Shown piece by piece: positions 12,001 through 22,649 of a DNA stretch of 64,000 nt. The stretch's first letter is position 1, and every line of letters begins with the position of its first letter. The notes beneath the pieces were generated by a model, which worked only from the letters and a program-made list of their open reading frames with translations, had not been told where the DNA came from and did no database searches. The stretch lies in the NCBI GenBank assembly GCA_946894095.1, contig OX335656.1:7641001-7705000 (forward strand), in the 5' to 3' direction. A program made the position numbers and the translations under genes. This stretch comes from Incurvaria masculella (Eukaryota; Arthropoda; Insecta; Lepidoptera; Incurvariidae).

Positions 12001-15000
12001 AACTTAGACTACCGGCTCAGTTTGACCTACTAGGTGGTAGGTTGAAGCCCACCCAGGTTGGTATCACCGCACTGGATGAAAAAATGGTCAAAACGGTGGA
12101 CGAAATAAAAAAAAAAGATAAAGGTTGGTAAGAAATTTCCCCCAAGGTACATCCTGGGGTCCTTCAACCATTGTGTAAAGAAGCAACTGGCCGGCCGGCA
12201 TGGTTTTTTGCCATTGCGCAGCAGAATTACACAATCCACACATATCAGATGAACCTGTTGTGGCCGTTCTGTTATCTGGAAGAATGAAATATGCAATTTA
12301 ATATGTATATGCAAATATTTTATATTTTGTAGACTCCAAAACGGCTAGACGGAATTTGAAAAAATTTTCAGGCAACCTTCAGATAAGTCCAACGGGTGAT
12401 CCTGTGCAGTTTGTAATTTTTTAGAAGCTCCGCTCGCGTTAATGTCCAACATGAAATAATAGCATCATAACCGAGTTTTGTGAAATCTTCTGATTAGCCC
12501 AGCGCTAACACCTTACGGTGCTTACTTACATAGCACCGTAAATGGCTACACAGTTACATCTACATTAAAGTATTCTAATACAAAGGTCGCAGGTTCGTAT
12601 CCTGCTTCAGAGGAATGTCCAGGTCCGATTGGTAAGATAACGGTACATCGAATCCATTAAATACAAGCAAATATATCAACCATACATGGCATAACTTAAG
12701 ACTGGCCGATTTCTTCTATTTTTTTCTTATGGGTTCTTAAATCCATTTACAGTTCCAGCACTCAAATATCTTATGATGCAAGAAAACAAGCAGCGGACCC
12801 TAAACTAATAGAAATAGAATGTGTTTCTGGCGAGCGGGGCTCTACTTATAAATAGGTTGAAATAGTGAAAATTCTGACCATAGCGTTAATGTCGCGCGCG
12901 GCGCCGACGGCCAGGTCGAGCGCGCGCGCCGCGTCGTGGAGGCGCGCCGTGTGCGTGGCGAGCGCCTCCGCGCGCGCCACCACCGCGTCGAGCCGCCCGC
13001 TCACCAGCGCGCCCCACTGGGACACGCACCGCCCGCACAGCACCGACGCCGCGCACGCGCGCTCCACGCGCCGCTTCATCACGTGGCCCACGCTGCACGC
13101 CGTCTGCGCACCGCACACCACAGACATACATGTAGTGTAGGTAGAGATATTAATGGGAAGACAGGGCAAAGCGCCTCAGAACGTCTCACTGAATTGCCAA
13201 CTAGGAAAAATAGTGTTAGCTCTTTCACTATTGCGGTAAATAGCATTGTATCTGCCTTTGTCACTACAAGGCCATCTATCACCAATCGCCTGCACGCCGA
13301 CTCGGAAAGAGAGAGAAAGTGGTGCAAGAACAGGACGAGGATTTGAACCCAGACCTCTGGTATGGTAGGCAAGTCCACTAGCCACTAGGTTACGAGCTGC
13401 TCTTGTTTGAGTTTACATTAATAATTACTTACTGGCGTAATTAGCCATAATGACGGATTTTTCATACAAAATGTATTAAGCCCTCTTTTGCATTAAACAT
13501 ATAACTGAGATGGTGTTTGCACCAAGAGATGGCTCAGCTATCAGGCTCACTGCTTTCAATCTATTAAAAAGTCATATGATTTTATGAGTTGTCCAAAAAT
13601 GTGTGTATCGATCCAAAATTGTATATTTTCCAACTTTGAAACCAAATTGAATTATTTCTATGAATAAATCCTATGTTTGTACAGCGCTATTTGTTGGTTA
13701 TTTGAAAGTACTAGGTACGAAAGTGGCGCCATCCTATTTCCATAGCCGTAAACGTGTATCCATGCAGTTGCGCCATCTATTGTTCGTCCCTTCGGCATTG
13801 ACCTATTGGTGAAACATCTAGGGGTTCATCTATGAGTTTACCTTAGCCTGAGTGGCATCATTCTCAACAGAGACCATGTTGGGGAAGACTGGGAACTTTG
13901 GTATCTCCGGCTCAGGACTCATGCAAACGTTGTTGTTGTTCTTATTGAACAACATAAGGGGGTCCTCGGCAGTTGTGTCTGGATAACAGCGACCTAAAAA
14001 TAATGGAAGAAATGTAATTGATGCATAGTTCCTTTAGAAGCATACAAATATTGTAAAACCAGTCAAAACTGCCAAAATGTTTATAACACTAATCATTGTA
14101 TTCAGAATTGTATCTACACCTGTTTCAGTCCAGTGATAGGAAACTTACACATTTGATATGAATATGTTCTATTTATACCCTTATTGTAACTGGCTGGGCT
14201 GCCAGGAAAATGTTGCCTCATTGCAGTAAGATGTCTGATTTGGATATCAGTGTTCAATTCAGTTCAGTGTGCAATGCGACATGTTCCATTGGTCGGAATC
14301 CATGTATAACATGTCAACCCCAAACCCAGTTTAACCAGCCCAGTTGGTACCACCGGACTGGGTTAAAAAACCGGCCAAATGCGAGTCAGATCAACATCAA
14401 AAAATCACTTTTTTTGTATGGCGCCCACTTTTACCTATTTGTTCTTATAGCGGCAAAATATATACACACTCTGTAAAAATTTCAGCTGCCTACCTGTTAC
14501 GGTTTCGTGAGATACAGCCCTGTGACAGACGGACGGACGGATGGACGGTCAGCGGAGGCTTAGAATAGGGTTCCGTTTTCACCCTTTGGGTACGGAACCC
14601 TAAAAATGGTCAAAAAAGCAATGAAAAGTTGTCCTTGTTTTCGTTCTGTGCTTACAAAGGGAAAGTTTAACGAAAACCTTCACAACAGCCCTCTATGTCG
14701 TGGCTGCATGGAGACAACGGAAACAACGGCCCATGTATTGTAGCAGTCCAAGAGTGTCGCCGACCAAAGGGCGCAGACCCTAGGAGTACCGGAATCCCTT
14801 ACAGAGGCCAGTGGGAATGTCAAGGGTATGCTGGACTTCTGGGATGAGCTGGGATGTCTTACATAGTCACTTTTGTTAAGCAACGAGCCTCTCTGTGCAG
14901 TAAGCTTAGCGCGGAAAACATTTGCCCAACTAACTCAATAACTAAAGGGAATGTCCTGGCATGGCGTGGGTGTGGTATTAGCCATCCAAAAAAAAAGTGG

Positions 15001-18000
15001 CCATTAGAAGAAAAAAACTAGGCAAAACGATATTTTGTTTTATATGAATATAGGTAATCATAGCAAGTAATTGGTAGCCACCGAGACAGCCAGTTAATGT
15101 CCACTGAAGTTATACAGGAGAGAAAGGAATGCAAAATAATACCTGGTGTAGAGTCGTCTACCAGCGATGTGAGAAGTTTGTCTTTGTAAAGCAGGATTTG
15201 GGTTTCAGGCACAACGCTCGTTTGCTCACATATGTAGTTCTGGAGGTGCTCAAAAGTCTCATCCAGCTTTAGAAAAACCTGCCGATATAATTAGTGTAAG
15301 ATTATTCAAAGAATGAGTTAAACCAGATTGTATTGATTTTTCTCAAAGTTGTGAGTTTGAACAAGTGAATGTTTTGTTCTCTTATATCATACATTACAAA
15401 AGTGCAAATAAGTTTATCGACCAGTCCAATCAGAAACTACGGGTTTAGTAAATAATACGCCTGTCCTCAAGTATTGCTTTCTCCACACAAGCTAGTTATT
15501 AGGCAATCGCTTTGCCCTACCCAGCCAACGATCATCATCCAGTCCGAATTCACTGTTGATACTAACTGTGTCACCTGAGAAATCTTTGCCGAAACAAACC
15601 ATATTGCAAAAATCACACATCCTTTGACAGCTCAGAATCCTTTGAATATAAACATACTTTCGTTCTGAAGGATTATTACTAAATTTTTTTTTATTATTTG
15701 AGAACAACAATGCAAACACCTGCATTCTATAGTCCCCATGAATGATGTTTCCGCATTAAAAACAAAAAATAATCTGTCCAGTCATCCCTTAGATGAAAAA
15801 GAATGGATACGGTACCTCCATACTGACGATAGTTCAAAAGCATTCCTATTTTTAAAAAAACTCACACACCTATACTTTTACATGCACACCAAACTCTAGT
15901 ACGTAAAGGGTAATAGAGCAGGACCAAGGTATAAGGAAATGCATCATGCGAAAAAGTGACAAATAGATTCATCTAATCGCGGAAGAATGAAATGAGACAA
16001 AAATTTCCTTAAATTGAATTAGTTATAGCATGAGAAAAAGGGATGGTGACATTTGTGACATCTGGTCGTAGATATAATGCAAAATTCATTCTAATCCATC
16101 ATGACACATCAAAGATGCGCGCATCCTAAGCCCTTTGAGCAGAATGGCGCGTCAAAACTAAATGAAAAATGAAAGTGAAAACGGCAGGGTTGCCAAAAAT
16201 GATCACGAAAATAAATAACAATATATTGTATTGTGCATTAAAATATTAAGGTTCCTATTTAGTGATAGTGGTCAGAACAAGTAGTGCCATGATTGTATAG
16301 TTAACAAGGCATCAAATAATCTTTTCGCGAATTTGCAAGCGGGAAAATAAAAAAAATATTAATGGAATCATTCATTAAACCATCGTTATTCTGAGTAAAA
16401 ATCATCGATATTAAGGATAAATTAATAAAGTCAAATATACACAATTTGTAAATATTGAAATCATAAAATAAAATAAACACAAAGAGGGAATCATTAATGT
16501 ATTGCAAGTATGGGTCAAACATTGCAAAACAAATAATAATTCATCCTAATCCATCATGACACATCAAAGATGCGGGCATCCTAAGCCCTTTGAGCAGAAT
16601 GGCGCGTCAAAACTAAATGAAAAATGAAAGTGAAAACGGCAGGGTTGCCAAAAATGATCACGAAAATAAATAACAATATATTGTATTGTGCATTAAAATA
16701 TTAAGGTTCCTATTTAGTGATAGTGGTCAGAACAAGTAGTGCCATGATTGTATAGTTAACAAGGCATCAAATAATCTTTTCGCGAATTTGAAGGGGGAAA
16801 ATAAAAAAAATATTAATGGAATCATTCATTAAACCATCGTTATTCTGAGTAAAAATCATCGATATTAAGGATAAATTAATAAAGTCGAATATACACAATT
16901 TTTAAATATTGAAATCATAAAATAAAATAAACACAAAGAGGGAATCATTAATGTATTGCAAGTATGGGTCAAACATTGCAAAACAAATAATATTGATTAT
17001 TCTTGAATTGTCCATGTTTGCATTTTATGCATTTAAAAATTTCGTTCAAATGCGTTTTAGATGCTAAAAAATAGTCCAAATAATAGTCAGTACAGTGTTA
17101 TGTAAAACCTGTTGATGATTATTGCCGTTCGCCGTAAATGTGTGATGGTATTTTGATAAACCACTAAGTTCTTTCTTTTTAATTTTATTTCCTTCAAATA
17201 GGTTCAGTTTATTACGCTTTTGTCCTTTTGTGGCGGCTTTAATCCCCGGATTGGTTTTATGTATATGATAAAGTTTTACATTTACATATTTTTCGATAAT
17301 AGCCCTAAGAAGATGGAGTCTATGATTAAATGTAGCAGGTTGAAGGAATGAATACTTATTCAATGACAAAAGGACATTTGAGCCAAGAAACGACTTGAGA
17401 ATTTTAATCTTTATGGAAACGAGCTGTCTGTCACATGTAAAATTTTGACCATTTTCAAGGATGTACCTTTTTATCACAGCCTCAGAACTAAGACATATTA
17501 TACAAACATCCTAAACGACATTATAAAAAATAATAAACAGTATGTAGACTATTGTTTTTTGGCAGCCCTACTTGTTTTTAAAATAAAATTTAGTTCAATA
17601 TATAATACTGAAATGAAAACAAAAATAAAAATCGAACTGACAATTTAAGTTTGCTTGTGCCAACCCTGTTTGCGCCGTTACAACACATAAAAGGTTTCAG
17701 GTCAACTAAACTAAAAATATACTGAATATGCTTGCACTTATACGTGGAATGTGATTCCATTGCTCTTGTTGTCCTTTATGGCGTTATTTCCATATTTTTC
17801 AACAACACAAGACGACATTTTGTTGATACTTTGAAATCTCGCCCAACTGAATTTATCACTGACGTCTTACACCGACTGAGAGCATATCGGCTGACTGAGC
17901 TTACTTTTGACGGACCGTAAAATCTGTTTAGTCCCCTATCCATTCCTTTTTCATCTAAGAGTCATCCTTGCTTATTTTTAAATTAGCTGACAACAGACAC

Positions 18001-19043
18001 ATGACGGGATCTGTTTTACATTTTTGGGCACAAGAACTTAAAAATAAATAATAAGGCAGCATGCAAACCTTGATGCTGCAAGCTTTGTTGACGTGAAAGA
18101 TGTGAATAGCTTTTGTATTGTGTGACATTTGTACTTCGGCGAAAAATCTGTCAAATGTCCAGATTCGATGAGGGTCGACTTCCAGCAGACCCGCCAGCAA
18201 CGGCGTTATGAGTCGCCGGAGACCAACGCTCAACTGGCAGTGGTCCGGCAGCTCTCTTGACCACTCGATTGGACCGTTGTCTGAACTCTGGCTACCTGAT
18301 ATAACCCCTGATGCCTTTTTTGTAGTTATATAGAACATAGTCTCCTTGTTTCGGCGCCCACCAAAAGGACGGAACGGAAGGTTTCCTGTAGCCACATGAT
18401 ACAGAGTCACTCCAATCGACCAGAGGTCAACGGTGGCGCCGAAAGTCTTCCCAACTGGCTTTCGGAGTACGGCGCGTTCGTACATATCCGGGTGGAGGTA
18501 CTCCTCGGTGCCGTAAAGCGACACGAACTGCTGGTCCTCCTCCAGCTCGCGCGCAGCACCGAAGTCTGTTAGTTTGTAGACGGTGGTGCCGTCGTCGTTT
18601 ATGAACTTCATGATGTTGCCAGGCTTAAGGTCGCGGTGAACCAGGTTGTTGTCTCGAAGATGCTTCATACCGGCGCTCAGGTGCTCCACTACCAACAGAA
18701 ACTCGTGCTCTGCCAGCCCATATGTGTTCTCCGGGTCGTCGAGTATGTTGAACAGACTACCGCCAGTGCAGAGCTCCATTACGATCACTTTTCCTCTTCC
18801 TTCCTGCTCCTCCTCGATGGCGAGTAGTTTCACAATGTTCTCGTGCTTCACTTTCCTGAGCACCTCGAATTCGCGCATCTGCACGTCATGCGGGCGCATG
18901 TGGCTCAGCTGGTTGAAGGTCTTGACAGCGACGGGCTCACCGTTGTTCTTGTTGACACCCTGGAACACGGCCCCGGTGGCGCCCTTGCCGAGCACGCTCG
19001 TCGTGCACCATACGTAGTTCTCGGAGCCTCGTAAGAACGACAT
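6082..19043 (-). CDS. ik2: IKK-related kinase ik2 (TBK1/IKK-epsilon homologue), complete, eight exons
   Basis: Exons, in gene order: 18069-19043, 15143-15278, 13842-13993, 12879-13103, 10975-11199, 9251-9438, about 7359-7572, 6082-6342; about 784-791 residues (human TBK1 has 729). The first exon encodes the whole kinase domain: glycine loop GKGATGAVFQ, Lys41, HRD Asp138, DFG Asp160, and activation-loop Ser175 in FVSLYGTEEY. Then come the ubiquitin-like domain (HIFHVNKACSIK...ETQILLYKDKLL), the scaffold/dimerisation helices (SLTYNDEQFHVLERI) and a C-terminal helix likely to bind adaptors. MSFLRGS is chosen as the start because it matches the family; an in-frame Met 17 codons upstream does not. 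In insects ik2 acts in cytoskeleton and Diap1 control; vertebrate TBK1 acts in antiviral signalling and autophagy. Two boundaries are unsure: the exon 7 donor (7359 or 7380; both in frame) and the exon 5 acceptor (11199 or 11184). Exons 4-8 are extremely GC-rich. Confidence 0.93.
6758..7310 (+). mobile_element. TTAA MITE family A, copy A3
   Basis: Between TTAA 6758-6761 and TTAA 7307-7310, with diverged ends ('aggtctcccaaccc', 'gttgggccacctt'). It ends some 50 bases from ik2 exon 7, in the intron between exons 7 and 8. Confidence 0.8.
7573..8687 (-). other. Part of ik2 intron 6, no recognised content
   Basis: AT-rich. Similar phrases recur in opposite orientation near 7690-7735 ('agcgaaaactatttcacaatttcag') and 7825-7860 ('gaaattgtgaatatgttttcgctgc'), so a decayed inverted repeat of about 170 bases may be present. 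Confidence 0.45.
8688..8930. repeat. Inverted pair of tRNA-like SINE heads
   Basis: On the plus strand at about 8855-8925, 'tggcgaaattggtagacgca' looks like a tRNA-Leu D-arm/box A and 'ggttcaagtc' like box B. The complement of 8688-8740 repeats the second half ('cccgcgaaggtttgcttgct', 'gttcaagtccag'). Neither folds into an obvious functional tRNA, so I call them SINE heads or tRNA relics in opposite orientation. Confidence 0.5.
9719..9830 (+). mobile_element. SINE 3' tail fragment
   Basis: 'cctggcatggcgcctaattt', then 'gtggtgtattgggctag' and 'catccatgtcgagttacatg' followed by A-rich sequence, matching the 3' third of the SINE body seen at 5483-5845. Head missing. Confidence 0.75.
9937..10173. 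mobile_element. Short MITE with CACAAGGGCGTCGCCA ends
   Basis: About 237 bp with 16-base terminal inverted repeats, CACAAGGGCGTCGCCA at 9937 and its complement ending at about 10173, and G/C-rich runs just inside each end ('aggggggggc', 'gcccccc'). Lies in an ik2 intron. No coding capacity. Possible short target duplication (AA) cannot be resolved. Confidence 0.65.
10280..10829 (-). mobile_element. TTAA MITE family A, copy A4
   Basis: Inverted relative to A1. Flanking TTAA at 10280-10283 and 10826-10829. The ends ggtggcccaacccgc and gggttgggccacc are intact. Located just downstream of ik2 exon 5. Confidence 0.85.
11268..11565. mobile_element. MITE family D, copy 1
   Basis: Starts 'agtccgagttctcacccgaa' and ends 'ggtgacaagtcggact', its approximate complement. 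The body shares 'tctgtggttttacttctt' and 'cgccagtcgatcggttt' with copy 2. Inserted in the SINE after 'tctctttctg'. Confidence 0.75.
11674..12010. mobile_element. MITE family D, copy 2
   Basis: Same family as the copy at 11268, same orientation. Its arms are better preserved: the 25 bases at 11705-11729 (core aaaccgatcgactggcg) are perfectly complemented at 11956-11980. Inserted further along the same SINE. Confidence 0.8.
12130..12300 (+). mobile_element. LINE 3' fragment
   Basis: 'gtgtaaagaagcaactggcc' and 'ggccggcatggttttttgcc' match the 3' end of the LINE family also seen near 4220, 27900 and 57570. It follows the A-rich end of the split SINE. Confidence 0.5.
12575..12640 (+). repeat. tRNA-derived SINE relic (second family)
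   Basis: 'aaaggtcgcaggttcgtatc' followed by 'ctgcttc' looks like a tRNA T-arm with box B. The same unit, 'ggccgcaggttcgaatcctg', occurs on the opposite strand at 42100-42245. The body is poorly preserved. Confidence 0.5.
13270..13400 (-). mobile_element. SINE head, reverse orientation
   Basis: Complement of the tRNA-headed SINE start: 'agagagaaagtggtgcaaga', 'gaggatttgaacccagacct' (box B) and 'actaggttacgagctgctc' (box A). The body is absent; it lies in ik2 intron 3, close to exon 4. Confidence 0.75.
14255..14650 (+). mobile_element. SINE interrupted by a (GTCC)-type element
   Basis: The SINE body runs from 'ggtcggaatccatgtataac' to 'gttggtaccaccggactggg' at 14370 and resumes at 14602 with 'aatggtcaaaaaagcaatga'. 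The 231 bases between are a different repeat. Lies in an ik2 intron. Confidence 0.75.
14371..14601. mobile_element. Lepidopteran dispersed element with GGAC/GTCC tract
   Basis: Starts 'ccggccaaatgcgagtcaga', passes 'gataca gccctgtgacaga', has a short (GGAC)n tract, and ends 'gggtacggaaccct'. This is the reverse orientation of the element at 57699-58026. No coding capacity. Confidence 0.75.
14940..14995 (+). mobile_element. SINE tail scrap
   Basis: 'tcctggcatggcgtgggtgt' directly followed by 'ggtattagccatcc' and an A-run: a SINE 3' end with an internal deletion. Confidence 0.6.
15300..16080 (-). other. Part of ik2 intron 1, no recognised content
   Basis: AT-rich intron between ik2 exon 2 and the tandem duplication; no motif or repeat identified. 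Confidence 0.5.
16082..16991. repeat. 455-bp tandem duplication
   Basis: Two head-to-tail copies, about 16082-16537 and 16538-16991, with a period of 455 bases and only a handful of differences (for example 'gatgcgcgcatcc' against 'gatgcgggcatcc', and 'gcaagcggg' against 'gaaggggg'). The unit is AT-rich without an open frame of note. Within ik2 intron 1. Confidence 0.9.
17064..17477 (-). pseudogene. Transposase-like C-terminal fragment (uncertain)
   Basis: A 137-codon frame on the minus strand contains FNHRLHLLRAIIEKYVNVKL and, after a gap, RNKLNLFEGN. This combination resembles the C-terminal end of THAP/P-element-like insect proteins (helix with EKY...RL...H, then 'R.KL..LF.G'). No start or catalytic part is visible, so it would be a relic in ik2 intron 1. 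The family call is a guess. Confidence 0.35.
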
Positions 19044-19556
19044 CCTACCTTCATTTAGCGACAGATAGTAAATACTTTTAATTAAAACCACCAATTAAAC
19101 TATATTAATTTCCCAACTTTTCAATTCTCACTATCAGTGTCACAGACTGCATGACAGAGTGTCAAAGAGTACATAACCCATAGACTGTATTCGTTAAAGA
19201 GAAAGCCGGAAAATCTCGTGTTCGCTTCTGGCAAACTATATGGAAAAAAGATGCCTAAATATGTTTTCTACATTGATTTTGACAGAGGCGAACACGAGAA
19301 CTTTTCGCTTTCGCTTGTGACTGACTAATACGAACTCAAATATTTGTTTTTATTCATGTTCCATATGCTGATGGCGAGGCCAACACTTTCGCCTGGGAAA
19401 TGGGTACTTATACTTTCGCTACACAGCCTTCTCTTTCTTGTACCAATTTATCCTCATACCGAGCCGACCCCATTAGAGGCTTAATATAGGGGGCTGAAAT
19501 CCATTTTGCATTTCTTGGAATCAATACAAGTGATTTTTTATTGACAAAAGCAGAGA
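19044..19556. other. ik2 5' flank / presumed promoter
   Basis: Sequence upstream of the ik2 start codon. It must hold the 5' UTR and promoter, but I see no clear TATA box or initiator. The phrases 'gaacacgagaacttttcgct' and 'tctcgtgttcgcttctggca' form an imperfect inverted repeat (19210-19310). Confidence 0.4.
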
Positions 19557-19690
19557 TTGACGCCCATTTCCACCACCTCCAGCTACAAAAATCCCAAAGA
19601 TACCTTTCAGTTACACCGTGTAAATAAGCAATGTAACCGAAAGTTACTTATCGGACTTCAGGTAACTGAAGGTGGTGAGAACAAGGGTGA
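19557..19690. repeat. Inverted-repeat element with CCACCACCT ends
   Basis: 'ccaccacctccagctaca' at about 19570 is complemented by 'ggtaactgaaggtggtgaga' at about 19660. The middle has 'tcagttacaccgtg' and 'aagttacttatcggacttca'. A related fragment, 'ttcactacctccagcaacct' with 'gatagttacctttac', lies at 33245-33300. A 92-codon frame runs across it and is not considered a gene. Confidence 0.5.
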
Positions 19691-20149
19691 GTGGACTTTT
19701 GTCTTACTGCGGCCTAACCTATGCAAACGGATTTTTCTTGGAATGTTTGGAAAATTGTTTACTGCACAAACGCTTGAAGAACCTTCGTCGTACTACGAGG
19801 TAGGTTCTGCAAAATACGTATTAAGGTCGGACTAAACAACCTTTAAACTTTTAATTTTTACTTTATATTTGAAAATTTATTAATTTTTATTTGAATTAGC
19901 AAATTATGTTTGCACGCTTTAGCTCAGAGTCAGAGTTAGCTTTTTAGAGTTAGTTTAGTTAACAAATTATATGCACTACATTCGATAAACATATATGCTG
20001 TTTACGCAATTCGGATCATACGGAAGCATAGCTCAATCGACTGTTGTCGACTGCTGACGCGGCGGAAATCGCATAGACAATAACTTTAGCTGTGTTTAGG
20101 AACACCATTTGAAACATATATAAATCTCGCTTTTTTCAATAGGACAGAG

Positions 20150-20640
20150 CGAAACTTCACTGCAGTATATGCCCATCGCAAAAGAACACACTGAATTGAA
20201 CTAGTTCGGTGCATCCGCTCAGAGGCGAATGCGCGCGTGGTCTATGGTAGTTTCTTTTGCGGTTGAGTTGCGGCGGTGGTTGTGCTTCTTGCGAGCGAAA
20301 TCTCCGTAAAAACGAAGATTCCGTGACTCGGTGCGACATTCGATCGTTTGACGATCGATCGGAGTAGGGGCAAGAAGATACAGTAGCGGCGGAAAGCAGT
20401 AAGTTCCCTGGAGCCTCGCTCCGCGTCCATATCTGGCGCCGCCGCCGGCACACGTGGTGCGATACGACGGCGGCACCTATGCGCGCTGCGTGGACTATTG
20501 GGTGTCCGTTTATCCTCGCACGCATTTCATTGCAATAATTCTACACCTGCATTATTCATTAACAAGGGAGTTGTTTGAGGTGGCGACTGGATGAATCAGC
20601 GGTGCATCGAGTGACACGGTAGCGGCGGGTGCAATGGTCG
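20150..20640. other. GC-rich island, possible promoter/first exon
   Basis: A local rise in G+C and CpG ('gcgccgccgccggcacacgt', 'gatacgacggcggcacctat'). CNBP has an intron acceptor ('cttgcctgtag') just before its start codon, so it needs an upstream non-coding exon; this island could supply it, but no donor was pinned down. Several open frames overlap here on both strands and look like composition artefacts. Confidence 0.35.
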
Positions 20641-22649
20641 TCGCGCTTTCTCGTATTGTATAATTTGAAATTGAAATTCTGGGTCAGCGGGACGGTTCAC
20701 GTCTCTGCAGTGGCGATTACTAATACTGCAATCATTAGATGAGTTGACTGCGCGCCTTCCCCTTATCAGATTTTTTTACTTCATTGATCTACCTAAGTAC
20801 TTCGAAATAGCGCGCATTATTTATTGCGTGCATGATTTATGTATTGCAGTGTGTAACATTTTTGTGACAGGTATATTCGCCTGCCCTATTTTGACTATTC
20901 AGTGATCCTAACCTATTTATCCTAAGAAAATGTGACCATATTGCTCCATGTCCGCTTGAATGGATTCAATAATACATAACACTCACTTATCACTTGTACG
21001 CACATTTTACGCTGAGTGCTTGGTTCTCGATGGGCTTAAAATCATCATGCACTTATAACTGAAGTTAGGACGGGTTAATGTGGCATTGATTTCACCATAT
21101 ATGTAATATTTTCAAGTACCTATTGTAAAATTTTCCATACCTGTTGAAAAATAACCGTGTTTGTAAAATGAGGAAATCTGCATACCTGCGGGCTGGACGA
21201 GGCCCCTAACCTTATCCGTTTTGTCAATATTTATTCAGAAAGTTGACAAGTAAAACTCTGGCTGAGGCAGCAGACAAGCTTGGACTTTGAAGCTTTCGCC
21301 GAAATACCAAAAACCATGACAGGTAATTTTTTTATAGACTTGCCTATTGATTTGGTGAACTCGATGCCAATGGTAGCAAGTCCACTTTTTATTTTAAAAT
21401 ACAGTGGAACATCAATAAGTCAAATCGAAAGGGAAGCTTTGAAATGTTGGTTATCAAAGCTTTGTGTTATCCTCTACTTTCAAAATGTGCTCAAGAAGTG
21501 AATTCAATAATTAAATCGAGTGTGTGTGTGAAATACTTTGCTAGTTTAACAAAGAAAATTTGCTGACCCAACCCAATCGGTAATGCTCCTTTCTCAGATA
21601 GGCCGGGGGTTGCAAGGATACTGTCAGTTGAGTATTACTGGTACCCTATATTTATGTCATCGTACTTACAACTCCAAGTCTCCTTTTGGTCAACAAGTCG
21701 ACCCTCCTTCAGAAGACAGTATGAAAGTTTTTTTTATTGTTTACTAGTTAATAACCTTTACAATTTGGCTGACATGAGTTCTAGAAGCTTCTAGTTTTCG
21801 AGGTAGAGTAAAGAAAAATTCAACATAGTGCTTGTTGCATCATAACCAAGGCACACTGTGTTTTTTTGCATGCACATAAACATATAATAAATCTCTAAAC
21901 ATAAAAATCGAATCTACAGCTCTAAAACTTATAAAAAACTTGCTATCATTAATGTTTATAAATTTTTAACTCGCAAAACGAATGCTAACCAAAAACAGTA
22001 ATTCATAGGTAAAGCAACAGACCAAATACAAATATGATTTATCTAAGTTATCGACTTATTGAAGTTCTACGGTATTTGTATAATTTTTTTCTTCATTATC
22101 TTCATGTCATTGTGTCTTTGAGATTTTAATGATTTATATTTCCTCTGAACCAGTTTTGAGAAAGGCGAATGGGCAAATAAGTATAGAAGTAGTATCAAGA
22201 GTGGAAGAATGCATTTATTAGAGGGTCTTGATGAGTAGATTCAACAAATGTTATCATGAGACCAAGTGTCAGAGGTATATTCGAAATGAGGTATTGGCCG
22301 ATTCATAAAATTTTTTTAGTAGGAAATACTTTTATATACACACCAATTCACACATACAATGACAAGAACCCTTACCTCTATGTAATATATTTTTATTTGA
22401 ATAGTTTTCTCCACAGTTACGAATAATATTCAAAAGGGGTTACAAAAAAATTATATAGATGTCGCTGTGACTTGCTGTGTTTTTAATTAGGCTATTAAAA
22501 ATACAGCATTAATAAGGCATTCAAGAAATAGACCAATATCTCACGTCGGACATACAGTGAACGCTTAGCCCATAACATAAGACCCTTCAAATAAGACATT
22601 TTTAATTTGTGTTAGCCGATCTTGGTAATTTTTTGCCCATTCTCCTTAA
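20641..22649. other. AT-rich spacer or CNBP 5' intron
   Basis: No gene or repeat recognised. A 73-codon frame at 21280-21501 is AT-rich and unassigned. Confidence 0.45.

Larger units (their letters stand above)
11205..12125 (+). mobile_element. One SINE copy split by two MITE insertions
   Basis: SINE segments appear in order but separated: the box B and 'gtgcaccactttctttctct' part (11210-11260), then 'cacgaatgagaggtcggaat' and 'aactgtaggtc' (11570-11665), then 'ctactaggtggtaggttgaa' to the A-rich end (12020-12125). The gaps hold two copies of the same MITE. A small AT-rich palindrome also sits inside the middle segment (about 11620-11655). The SINE start is within about 10 bases of the ik2 exon 5 acceptor at 11200. 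Confidence 0.75.

Noticed and set aside
12575..12640. Functional tRNA gene
   Set aside because: Only the T-arm/box B half is recognisable; no acceptor stem or intact D-arm could be paired.
18646..19017. 123-codon plus-strand frame opposite the ik2 kinase exon
   Set aside because: Antisense shadow of a conserved kinase domain.
19044..19094. Upstream in-frame Met giving 17 extra ik2 residues
   Set aside because: MSFLRGS at 19043 matches the start of insect ik2, and the extra residues look like translated 5' UTR.
20157..20525. 122-codon minus-strand frame in the GC-rich island
   Set aside because: Overlapping frames on both strands and no recognisable content; likely composition-driven.
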